Source: Deltaproteobacteria bacterium
GTDB lineage: Bacteria; Myxococcota_A; UBA796; UBA2385
DNA length: 64,000 nucleotides
NCBI GenBank assembly: GCA_018401435.1
Contig: JAGYJW010000003.1
Span: 62,001-126,000, forward strand
Reading direction: 5' to 3'
Both the position numbers and the translations under genes were made by a program. Positions 45,601 to 52,554 of this stretch are shown here, in pieces (within the stretch, counting starts at the first letter, position 1; every line of letters begins with the position of its first letter). The notes below the pieces were generated by a model, which was given only the letters and a program-made list of their open reading frames with translations, was not told the origin of the DNA and made no database searches.

Positions 45601-48223
45601 CGCCACGGTGACGGTGGACACCGACATCGACGGCAGCGCGCCCGTGGGCAGCCAGGCTGGCCGGGTCACGGCGCGCACCACGATCGTCAGCTTTGACGAG
45701 ACGCAAGAGGCCGTGGCCTTCCAGGTCTTGGACGTGGCCTCCTCGGTCACGGTCACCGCCAGCCTCGCGGGCAGCACCCTCTACACCACCACCGTCTCTG
45801 CGGCCGGGGACAACACCGCGGGCGGCGTCTTCGTCGGTCTGCACTTCAGCGTGGCGGTGGACCAGATCGAGATCCGCAACAGCACCCTGTCCGACAGCTG
45901 GGGAATCGACGACCTCATCTTCCATTCGCTGGGCCAGGACGACGCCGACGGCGATGGCTTCACCGAGGCCGACGGCGACTGCGACGACCACGACGCGACC
46001 GTCAACCCCGCCGCCACCGAGGTCTACTACGACGGGGTGGACCAGGACTGCAGCGGCACCAGCGACTACGACTCGGATGGCGACGGCGAGGACAGCAGCG
46101 CCTATGGCGGCGCTGACTGTGACGATGGCGATGCCACCGTCAATACGGACGCCACGGAGGTCTACTACGACGGGGTGGACCAGGACTGCGATGGGGCCAG
46201 CGACTACGACGCGGATGGCGATGGTCATGACAGCGCCGTCTACGGGGGCACCGACTGCGATGACACGGCCGATGCCGTCAATCCCGGCGAGGCCGAGACC
46301 TTCTATGACGGTATCGACGACAACTGCGATCCCACCGACGACAACGACGCCGATGGCGACGGCTATGCCTCGGTGGGCTTTGGCAGCGGGGGCCTGGGCG
46401 GCGGCGACTGCGATGATGGCGACAGCGGGGTGAACCCGGGGGCATCGGAGGTCTACTACGACGGCATCGACCAGGACTGCAGCGGTACCAGCGACTATGA
46501 CGCCGACAACGACGGTTATGACTCGGTGGTCTGGGGCGGGACGGACTGCAACGACCTCAACAGCGCCACCTATGTCGGCGCCCCCAACGACCGCTGGTAT
46601 GATGGTGAAGACACGGACTGTGACGGCGCCTCTGATTATGATCAGGACGGTGACGGCTACGATTCGGACCGCTATGGCGGGACGGATTGCGACGACCTGG
46701 ATGCTTCGATTCACCCCGGTGCGGCCGATGTCCTGGGCGATGGCATCGACAGCAATTGCGACGGCGCGGCTGAGTTCGATGATGACGGCGACGGCTACGA
46801 CGATGTCGCCGATGGTGGCACCGACTGCGACGACGACGACCCCGCCGTCTCTCCTGGGGCCACCGAGATCTACTACGATGGCTTCGATCAGGACTGCAGC
46901 GGCACCAGCGACTACGATGCCGATGGCGACGGCTATGACAGTGACGCTTATGGGGGCACTGACTGCGATGACAGCGCGGCCGCCATCAACCCTGGCGCCC
47001 GCGACTTCGCCTATGACGGCATCGACAGCGACTGCGACGGCTCCGACGACTATGACCGCGACGGCGATGGTTTCGCGTCAATCTGGTATGGGGGCACCGA
47101 CTGCGACGACAACGCCGCGACGGTCTACCCTGGCGCCACCGAGACCTGGTACGACGGCGTAGATTCGGACTGCAACGGCCTCTCGGACTACGACCAGGAC
47201 CTGGACGGCTATGCGTCGGATGCCTGGGGTGGCACTGATTGTGACGACACGGATGGCAGCATTCACCCCAACGCCGCAGAGACGGTGGGCGACGGCATCG
47301 ACCAGGACTGCAACGGTTCTGACGACGCCGACCAGGACGGCGACGGCTGGCCCTCCAACCTGGATTGCGACGACAACAACGCCGACATCTACCCCGGCGC
47401 CCCCGACCTCTGCTACGACGGCATCGACGCCGATTGCGGCAATGACAGCGATCTGGACTGCGATGGCGACGGGGTCGACAGCGACGCCCATGGCGGCGCC
47501 GACTGCAACGACGCCGATGCGACCGTCGGGCCCGGCTTCCCCGAGCGCTGGTATGACGGCGTGGACCAGGCCTGCGATGGCGGCGACGACTATGACGCCG
47601 ATGGCGACGGCTACACCGCCCTGGCCTGGGGTGGCACCGACTGTGACGACACGCGGGCCACCATCAACCCCGGGGTCACCCTGGATGACTGCGGCGACGG
47701 GGATGAGGACTGCGACGGAAGCATCGACGAGGACTGCACCTTCTCGGGCAGCGACGACGGCACGGACGGCACCGACGGCACGGATGGCACCGACGGCACC
47801 GACGGCACCGACGGCACGGATGGCACCGATGGCACGGATGGCACCGATGGCACCGATGGCACGGACGGCACGGATGGCACGGATGGCACGGATGGCACCG
47901 ACGGCACGGATGGCACCGACGGCACCGACGGCACCGATGGCACCGACGGCACGGATGGCGCGGATGGAGCGGACCCCAACGCCGACTGGGAGGCGCCCGT
48001 CAGCCCCGGGCAGGTCTCGGATGGCACCCCGGCCACCCGCTGCGAGGGTTGCGACGCGGGCGGCGGGCTGATGGGCGGGATCTGGGCCCTCTTTGGGGCT
48101 TGGGCGCCGCGCTGCGCCGCCGCCGGCGCTGAAGGCGCTCAGTGGACGGTGGGGCCCTTGCCGCGGGGAGGGCCCCACAAGGGCGGCCCCGCGGTGTCGT
48201 CGTCGTCCTGGCGCCCACCCTGA
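42611..48223 (+). CDS. Giant surface protein with FG-GAP propeller and MopE-type Cys/Asp repeats
   Basis: The open frame encodes 1870 residues. After a signal peptide come a beta domain, FG-GAP repeats of an integrin-alpha-like propeller (~250-685; D-x-DGDG-x-x-DLLIG units, calcium-binding type), and from ~706 fifteen DCDD-x6-PGA-x-E-x-YDG-x-D-x-DCDG repeats like the putative metal-binding MopE motif. Two beta domains are inserted among the first three repeats (~740-905, ~955-1105). A (Gly-Thr-Asp)22 tract follows (1717-1782). The last residues CEGCDAGGGLMGGIWALFGAW look like a MYXO-CTERM signal, but the expected Arg cluster and stop are in the -1 frame (ALRRRRR, TGA at 48130), so the real end is probably 48132. 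The start ATG at 42611 precedes the signal peptide. Confidence 0.82.
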   Translation: MKGQTPRRLSASALLLLLPVGLLAATGGPDGGDYVFTDSNEADGPPTGVVALLNPTDPGLADDGSAVVPLGFDMDWYNVTYDEVTASNNGVVFFNSASSNSVGTCPGSGAGWSGVAAYWDDWAAGALTYETVGRYPHRALILDWQGAHDLYGSGAGHVQVHLVEGREEAVILLADTDFGSATVNDGAQAVIGVEGGINAGLEWSCSGSGGLSSGMAAWFGPSARRRSSNNRLSTDLAGNPFTGGNVGGYAGLALATGDHDGDGFGDLLIGEPEEDAVHLFFGSIGGDGTRVDDGQAHFLASAATQGTDLGAAVAAGDLDGDGLDEVIIGAPLDDQAAVNSGIVYLMSGGTLAGNNTVPSAADRVIRGPTARISGFGAGAWNNPQAGETLAVGDLDGDGYRDLVIGAPEEDSAGPSAGTVFVMAGSAAFMSGTTASLNSPTAAFVGDIAGDAAGTAITLADLDGDGDDELVIGAPYFDDGSTSNAGRAYLIDGGSYSGAYDIGTAAFATLTGSNIDDQLGHALVAADLDGDGAAEVAVGAPFNDDGGSGAGIVYIFAAAGGLSGDYDAETDHDFEIYGDSASMNVGMRLSQGDLDGDGLSDLLVAAPNDDTGAAGGGSVAAVLSVSGTSMGFSTLGTTVNGATSGAALGTAMSVGGDFNGDGYADAFLGMPYADVGGRTAAGQVLRWDAVPDFEDLDGDGLVSIEAGGIDCDDDDAAVRPGATELATNLTDDDCDGWIDDALIRRYVAEHWEWDQDAEYGVSSWNTFDFESASSGQDLTSFYSSAGLTLSADGSVSASSSAFGAAATGNLGAVVSAGSSTNDVTLSFVDGVDALSFYLLDPSAPFDLSVETDSGTLITGSLIDLSAEGRTGGAFVGFTFAESVTSVTLEGLSSDGFGLDNISLVWAYSTDADLDGWADEDGDCDDGDAAVNPGATEDFTNGIDDDCDGVVDAGSFDEYTDYSTWSVAAGLDEERIDFEDLSVGLLVDDEYTDLGATFDATVTVDTDIDGSAPVGSQAGRVTARTTIVSFDETQEAVAFQVLDVASSVTVTASLAGSTLYTTTVSAAGDNTAGGVFVGLHFSVAVDQIEIRNSTLSDSWGIDDLIFHSLGQDDADGDGFTEADGDCDDHDATVNPAATEVYYDGVDQDCSGTSDYDSDGDGEDSSAYGGADCDDGDATVNTDATEVYYDGVDQDCDGASDYDADGDGHDSAVYGGTDCDDTADAVNPGEAETFYDGIDDNCDPTDDNDADGDGYASVGFGSGGLGGGDCDDGDSGVNPGASEVYYDGIDQDCSGTSDYDADNDGYDSVVWGGTDCNDLNSATYVGAPNDRWYDGEDTDCDGASDYDQDGDGYDSDRYGGTDCDDLDASIHPGAADVLGDGIDSNCDGAAEFDDDGDGYDDVADGGTDCDDDDPAVSPGATEIYYDGFDQDCSGTSDYDADGDGYDSDAYGGTDCDDSAAAINPGARDFAYDGIDSDCDGSDDYDRDGDGFASIWYGGTDCDDNAATVYPGATETWYDGVDSDCNGLSDYDQDLDGYASDAWGGTDCDDTDGSIHPNAAETVGDGIDQDCNGSDDADQDGDGWPSNLDCDDNNADIYPGAPDLCYDGIDADCGNDSDLDCDGDGVDSDAHGGADCNDADATVGPGFPERWYDGVDQACDGGDDYDADGDGYTALAWGGTDCDDTRATINPGVTLDDCGDGDEDCDGSIDEDCTFSGSDDGTDGTDGTDGTDGTDGTDGTDGTDGTDGTDGTDGTDGTDGTDGTDGTDGTDGTDGTDGTDGTDGTDGADGADPNADWEAPVSPGQVSDGTPATRCEGCDAGGGLMGGIWALFGAWAPRCAAAGAEGAQWTVGPLPRGGPHKGGPAVSSSSWRPP
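45941..47745 (+). repeat. Tandem MopE-type coding repeats (13 of 15 units contiguous)
   Basis: Thirteen units of about 45 codons each follow each other, with the core DCDD, PGATE, YYDG or similar, DQDC-x-G, and DADGDG-x-x-S-x-x-x-GGT. Two more diverged units lie upstream, near 44730 and 45370. Each has two cysteines and many Asp residues spaced as in calcium-binding loops. At the DNA level the copies differ in most third positions, so they are old rather than recently duplicated. Confidence 0.85.
47759..47956 (+). repeat. 9-bp minisatellite, 22 copies, encoding Gly-Thr-Asp
   Basis: GGCAC(C/G)GA(C/T) is repeated 22 times in frame, giving (GTD)22 between the MopE repeats and the sorting tail. 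The silent C/G and C/T changes show the copies are not all identical. Because the unit is a multiple of three, loss or gain of copies would change spacer length but not the frame. Confidence 0.95.
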
Positions 48224-48954
48224 ATCACCTGCAGGCCCCGCAGGCGCGCCTGGGTGGCCTTGTGTTTGCGCTTGCTGGCCCAGCGGCGCAGGTTGGGTGG
48301 GGGGAAGAAGCCGCGACCGATGAGGTAGCCCATGCCAGCACCGCCCAGGTGGCTGGTCCAGCTGGCGCCATCATAGGAAAGCGCGCTCAGCAGCTCGATC
48401 CCCAGGATCAGCAGGGCGAAGTGCCGGGCCTTGATGCGGCCCAACAGGAACATGTGCAGCTCCTGGTCCCACTGAAGGGCGGTCCAGGCCATCATCACGC
48501 CCATCACGATGCCGCTGGCCCCCAAGGTGGGGCCCGTCCAGATGGCGGCGAGATCGGGTTGACCGGGCAGCATCAGGTAGAGCAGGCCGCCGATGATCAT
48601 CGTGGCCAGTCCGCCGGCCAGCCCCGACCACAGGCAGGTGCTGAGGTAGCGCCGGCTGCCCATCATGCCTTCGAGCTGGGTGCCAAAGAGCCAGAGCATC
48701 AGCAGGTTCATCAGCAGGTGGCCGGGACCCCCCGGATCATGCAGAAACCAGCTGGTGACCGGCTGCCAGAGCTGCCCACGCACGACGTCGGTGGGGTGCA
48801 GGGCCAGCCAGCCGATGACCGGCACGCTGTTGCGCAGCGCCAGCAGCTGCAGCACATAGGTCACCGTGAAGGCGATCAACATCACCAGGGTCAGCCGCTC
48901 GGGGCGGGGGATGGAGATGCCGCCGCGGGGGGGCTGCCGTCGTCCGCTGGCCAC
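48139..48954 (-). CDS. Rhomboid family intramembrane serine protease
   Basis: A 271-residue membrane protein with about six helices. It has the family core: HLLMNLLMLW (Asn83), the nucleophile GASG (Ser147) in the fourth helix, and TSHLGGAGMGYL (His202) in the sixth, so the Ser-His dyad is complete. Rhomboids cut transmembrane segments of other membrane proteins. A basic C-terminal tail follows. The start is a GTG at 48954 with AAGGA six bases upstream. The 3' end lies close to the end of the convergent giant surface protein, and a functional link with sorting tails cannot be shown. Confidence 0.9.
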   Translation of the reverse strand: MASGRRQPPRGGISIPRPERLTLVMLIAFTVTYVLQLLALRNSVPVIGWLALHPTDVVRGQLWQPVTSWFLHDPGGPGHLLMNLLMLWLFGTQLEGMMGSRRYLSTCLWSGLAGGLATMIIGGLLYLMLPGQPDLAAIWTGPTLGASGIVMGVMMAWTALQWDQELHMFLLGRIKARHFALLILGIELLSALSYDGASWTSHLGGAGMGYLIGRGFFPPPNLRRWASKRKHKATQARLRGLQVIQGGRQDDDDTAGPPLWGPPRGKGPTVH

Positions 48955-49021
48955 GGGCGTCCTTGGGTGTCGGGGAAGTCGGCCCTAACGCGGGCCCGGG
49001 TGGCCGCGATAACACCCGGCC

Positions 49022-50272
49022 ATGTGGATTCGACCCCGGCCCTGGCTGCTCCTCGCTGCGCTGCTGCTGGGGCGGGTGGCGTGGGCCCACCCTGAATCCG
49101 CCGACGCCTGGGGGCACCAGCTCGAGATCGCCCTGCGTCCGGACCGGGTGGAGGTCGAGCTGACGGTGGAGGTGCCCATCCGCCGCGCCGCCATGGAGCT
49201 GTCGGACTACCTGCGGGGTCGCCCCGAACCCGGCCCCGAAGATCAGGCGGCCTTTGACGCGGCCTTTCGGGCCGAGTTGGCCGACAACCTGCGGGTGGAG
49301 CTGTCCGGGGTCGCCCTGGCCTGTGCGCCGCTGCCCGCCACCGCGACCGGCTCTTCGGACCCCCGCTTCGTGGTCTGGCGCCTGCACCTGGCCTGCCCCT
49401 TGAATGGCGAGAGCGGCGCGCTGCGGGTGGTGCACGGGGCCTGGCCCGATGAGCGCGCGGTCTACCGGGTGCTGCTCTGGGTGGACGACGGGGTGCGGCT
49501 GGAGGCGTCGAGCCTGGTGGATCGGCGGGGGGAGCGCACCCGCAACCGGGATGGGCTCTGGCTGCCCGATCCCACGCTGCGGGAGCCCGACTTCCACTTC
49601 TCGCGCCGCGCTGCCCCCGCCGCTGTCGTCGCGGGCGCCTGGCGCTACCTGGTGACACCGCCGGTCGGCTACAGCCCGCTGGCCCCCGAGGTCGAGGTCC
49701 TGGGGGGTGAGGGGCCGCAGCTGCGCGCCCTGGCCCGCGCGGGCGGGCACCCGGGTGTGGCCTGGCGCGCAGGGCTTGCGTCCGCCCTGCTCGCCCTGGG
49801 CGGGGCGCTGGGTGGGGGCACCGGCCTGGGGCTGCTGGCGCTGGGTCCGGCAGATCCGCGGCGCCGGGCTGGCCGGGTGGGGCTGGTGGCCCTGGGCGCC
49901 CTCCTCGGGGCGCTGCTCAGCCTGTTGCCCACCCTGCCAGCCCTCGTCCTGAATGGGCTGTGCGTCTTCATTTTCGCGGTGATGGCCCGGCTGATGGATC
50001 GCCCTGGCCTCCTGCCTGGCCTGCTGGCCTTCCTGGGGGCTGGATTGGCGCCGCTCTCTGCCTTGCGGGCCGCGATGCCCGTGGCGGCATCGGTCGGAGA
50101 TGGGCTCACGGTCGCTATCTTCGCGGGGGGCGCGGCCCTGGGTGCCGGCCTCGCCGCCTTGCTGCTGGCGGCCCTGTCCCCCCGCATTCCGGTGGGGCTG
50201 CGTCGGCTGCTGCTGCTGCTGGGGGCCGTGATGCACGCGGCGCTGGCACTCGGCCTGCTGTCGGGGATTTGA
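49022..50272 (+). CDS. Membrane protein with N-terminal periplasmic domain, unknown function
   Basis: A 416-residue protein with a signal peptide (~1-22, RVAWAHPES), a periplasmic beta-rich domain (~25-235; LEIALRPDRVEVELTVEVPI) and about six hydrophobic helices from ~245 to the end (Gly/Leu/Ala-rich, e.g. GLASALLALGGALGGGTGLGLLALG). The layout resembles HupE/UreJ-like membrane proteins that follow a soluble domain, but the metal-ligand motifs of those families are not obvious, so I leave the function open. It lies divergent from the rhomboid gene and 19 bases before the lexA promoter. Confidence 0.68.
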   Translation: MWIRPRPWLLLAALLLGRVAWAHPESADAWGHQLEIALRPDRVEVELTVEVPIRRAAMELSDYLRGRPEPGPEDQAAFDAAFRAELADNLRVELSGVALACAPLPATATGSSDPRFVVWRLHLACPLNGESGALRVVHGAWPDERAVYRVLLWVDDGVRLEASSLVDRRGERTRNRDGLWLPDPTLREPDFHFSRRAAPAAVVAGAWRYLVTPPVGYSPLAPEVEVLGGEGPQLRALARAGGHPGVAWRAGLASALLALGGALGGGTGLGLLALGPADPRRRAGRVGLVALGALLGALLSLLPTLPALVLNGLCVFIFAVMARLMDRPGLLPGLLAFLGAGLAPLSALRAAMPVAASVGDGLTVAIFAGGAALGAGLAALLLAALSPRIPVGLRRLLLLLGAVMHAALALGLLSGI

Positions 50273-50291
50273 GCGCCCTGCACTGAATCCC

Positions 50292-50320
50292 TTGACAGAT
50301 GGATGCATGTTCAGTATCTG
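50292..50320 (+). promoter_or_regulatory. lexA promoter with candidate operator half-site
   Basis: TTGACA (50292-50297), a 17-base spacer, and TATCTG (50315-50320) precede the lexA ATG by 23 bases. GTTCAG at 50309-50314, directly upstream of the -10, agrees with the conserved half of the LexA site described for Myxococcus. Self-repression of lexA is therefore likely. The other half of the site is only a partial match. Confidence 0.6.
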
Positions 50321-50343
50321 CAAGGGGAGCCCCTGGAGTGCCC

Positions 50344-50979
50344 ATGTCCTCGGACGATCTCTCTCCCCGCCAGCGCGACGTGCTCGACTTCATCCGGTCG
50401 ACCCACAGCCAGCGGGGCTTTCCGCCCACCTACCGCGAGATTGGCGACGCCCTCGGCATCGCCAGCACCAATGGCGTGGCCGATCACGTCAAGGCCCTGG
50501 TGCGCAAGGGCTTCCTCGAAAAGTCCGACGCCGGCGCCGCCCGCGGAATGCGGCTCACCGCAAAATCCCGGCCGGTCCAGCGGGGAGAGACCATCAGCAT
50601 CCCGGTGGTCGGCCATGTCGCCGCCGGCCAGCCCATCCTCGCAGAAGAAAACTACGAACGCTCCATCCACTTCGACCGCTCCATGGTCAAGACGGGCGGG
50701 GCCTCGGTCTATGCCTTGCGGGTGCGGGGCGACTCCATGATGGAAGAGGGCATCCTGGACGGCGACATCGTCATCGTGCGCCACCAGACCACCGGCCGCA
50801 ATGGCGACATCGTGGTGGCCCTGGTCGATGGCGAGGCCACGGTGAAGTTCTACTTCCACGAGGGCGCGCGAATCCGCCTGCAGCCCGCCCACCCCACCAT
50901 GGCCCCCATCTACGTGGACCCCACGCAGCAGTCGGCCATCCAGGGCGTGGTGGTCGGGGTCTACCGCCAGTACCACTGA
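50344..50979 (+). CDS. lexA: LexA repressor, SOS response
   Basis: A 211-residue transcriptional repressor of DNA-damage genes. The N-terminal winged helix-turn-helix starts LSPRQRDVLDFI and contains TYREIGDALGIASTNGVADHVKALV. The self-cleavage site is Ala94-Gly95 in HVAAGQ; the S24 peptidase has Ser131 in GDSMMEEG and Lys168 in ATVKFYF. RecA filaments activate cleavage. The ATG at 50344 with GGAG upstream is chosen; a longer frame from 50299 begins inside the promoter. The upstream promoter carries a candidate LexA half-site, so autoregulation is expected. Confidence 0.95.
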   Translation: MSSDDLSPRQRDVLDFIRSTHSQRGFPPTYREIGDALGIASTNGVADHVKALVRKGFLEKSDAGAARGMRLTAKSRPVQRGETISIPVVGHVAAGQPILAEENYERSIHFDRSMVKTGGASVYALRVRGDSMMEEGILDGDIVIVRHQTTGRNGDIVVALVDGEATVKFYFHEGARIRLQPAHPTMAPIYVDPTQQSAIQGVVVGVYRQYH

Positions 50980-51042
50980 TCCGGCCCTGGCCTGGGGCGG
51001 GCCCCGGGGCTGCCCCCCGCCTCGGGCTATCCTCCGCCTGCA

Positions 51043-52554
51043 ATGGACCCGACCCCCGCCCGTCGGCCGGGGCTCTGGGCTGAGATCGCCCTCGCCCTGG
51101 CCCTCATCACCCTGGCCACCATCCTGCTGAATGCGGGGGTGTTCTGGCTGCTGGTGAAGACGACCGAGGCCGGGCGCCGGTCGGACCTCTGCCAGGCCAT
51201 GTCGCGCGCTGCGGTGACCCAGCTGGAGTCGGGCGCCGCGACCGGGCGACTCAGCGCCGAGGACGCGCGGCGGGTGCTGGGCGCCTATGCCGACCGCGGG
51301 CTGGATATCGAAGAGATGTGGGTGGTGGGGCTGGATCTGGCCCCGCTGTGGGCGCCGGCCCAAGCGCCGCCCCAGGTCGCCGACGCCGGCCTGCGCGAGG
51401 CCCTCTATGGCCGCAGCATGCATACGGAGCTTCAAGGCGCACTTTGGGGCGAACGGTCAGTGGTGGTGACCACGCCCATCGCCCCCCAGGGCCGGGTGGT
51501 GGGCGCCTTGCGGGTGCGCATGCCCATGAAGGGCACGCCCCTGCCCGGGGGCCCGGCCGCCTTCGTCTTTGGCTACACGCTATTCTCGGGTGTGGCCATC
51601 GCCCTCTTCGGCTTCAGCCTCTTTCGCAACCGGCTGATCAACCCGGTGGCGCGCATCCAGGGGGCGACGGACCGCATCGCGTCGGGGGACTTCGGCCACA
51701 CGGTGCGGGTGGACGCTGCCGCCGAGCTGCAGGCGCTGTGCGGGGCGCTGAACACCCTCAGCCTGTCCTTGTCGGGCTACCGCCAGCGCACAGCGGAGCA
51801 GCTCGACCGACTTGCTGCGGCCAACCGGCACCTGGAGGAGGCCCAGCAGGCCCTGGTGCGCAGCGAGAAGCTGGCGGGGGTCGGCCGCATGGCCGCTGGG
51901 CTGGCCCACGAGGTGGGCAACCCCCTCGCCGCGGTGCTCGGCTATATGGAGCTGATGCAGCAGGACCTGGATGATCCCGAACTGGAGAGGGATCTGGTCG
52001 ATCGCAGCCGCCGCGAGCTGGAGCGTATCCACCGCATCATCCAGCAGCTTCTGGGCTATGCGCGCCCCAGCAGCCTGCCGGTCGAGGCCGTGGATGTGGG
52101 CGCGGCTGCAAAGGAGGCGGTGGAGACCCTGCGCCACCAGCCTTTGCTGCGCGAGGTGAAGCTGTCGTGGTCCTTGCCCGAAGAGCCGCTCTGCGCGCGC
52201 ATCGAGGCCGACCGCCTGCACCAGGTGATGCTCAACTTGCTGCTCAATGCCGGGGGGGCCCTGCGCGGCCGAAAGGACGGGGAGATCCGCATCGAGGTCC
52301 GGCTGGAGGGGCCGCTGCTGCGGCTGGACCTGCTGGACAACGGCCATGGCTTTGACCCGGTGGCCCTCGATCGCGCCTTTGAGCCCTTCTTCACCACCAA
52401 CGAGGTGGGGGAGGGGACGGGGCTGGGGCTGCCCACCTGCGCCGAGATCCTGGCGTCGGTGGGGGGGCGCATCGAGGCTGCCAACCGTCCCGAAGGGGGC
52501 GCCTGCTTGAGCCTCTGGCTGCCGCGGGTGGAACCGGAGCCCGCCGATGGCTGA
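51043..52554 (+). CDS. Membrane sensor histidine kinase (orphan)
   Basis: A 503-residue kinase: helix ~13-38, an extracytoplasmic sensor of ~130 residues, second helix ~172-192, a HAMP domain (~193-247), a HisKA domain with H-box GLAHEVGNPLAAV (His289), and HATPase_c with N-box NLLLNAGGAL, DNGHGFD and EGTGLGL. It should autophosphorylate and pass the phosphate to a response regulator. The domain order is like NtrB-type kinases that pair with sigma54 activators, but no regulator gene is adjacent: downstream is a GT-C-like gene overlapping its stop by 8 bases. The signal is unknown. Confidence 0.92.
   Translation: MDPTPARRPGLWAEIALALALITLATILLNAGVFWLLVKTTEAGRRSDLCQAMSRAAVTQLESGAATGRLSAEDARRVLGAYADRGLDIEEMWVVGLDLAPLWAPAQAPPQVADAGLREALYGRSMHTELQGALWGERSVVVTTPIAPQGRVVGALRVRMPMKGTPLPGGPAAFVFGYTLFSGVAIALFGFSLFRNRLINPVARIQGATDRIASGDFGHTVRVDAAAELQALCGALNTLSLSLSGYRQRTAEQLDRLAAANRHLEEAQQALVRSEKLAGVGRMAAGLAHEVGNPLAAVLGYMELMQQDLDDPELERDLVDRSRRELERIHRIIQQLLGYARPSSLPVEAVDVGAAAKEAVETLRHQPLLREVKLSWSLPEEPLCARIEADRLHQVMLNLLLNAGGALRGRKDGEIRIEVRLEGPLLRLDLLDNGHGFDPVALDRAFEPFFTTNEVGEGTGLGLPTCAEILASVGGRIEAANRPEGGACLSLWLPRVEPEPADG

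Noticed and set aside
44714..46714. A 666-codon Val/Ile/Ala-rich frame on the minus strand
   Set aside because: It mirrors the Asp-rich MopE repeats (GAC/GAT read backwards as GTC/ATC) and is not a membrane protein.
47759..47956. Possible CRISPR array
   Set aside because: The units are 9 bp, contiguous, in frame, without spacers; it is a coding minisatellite.
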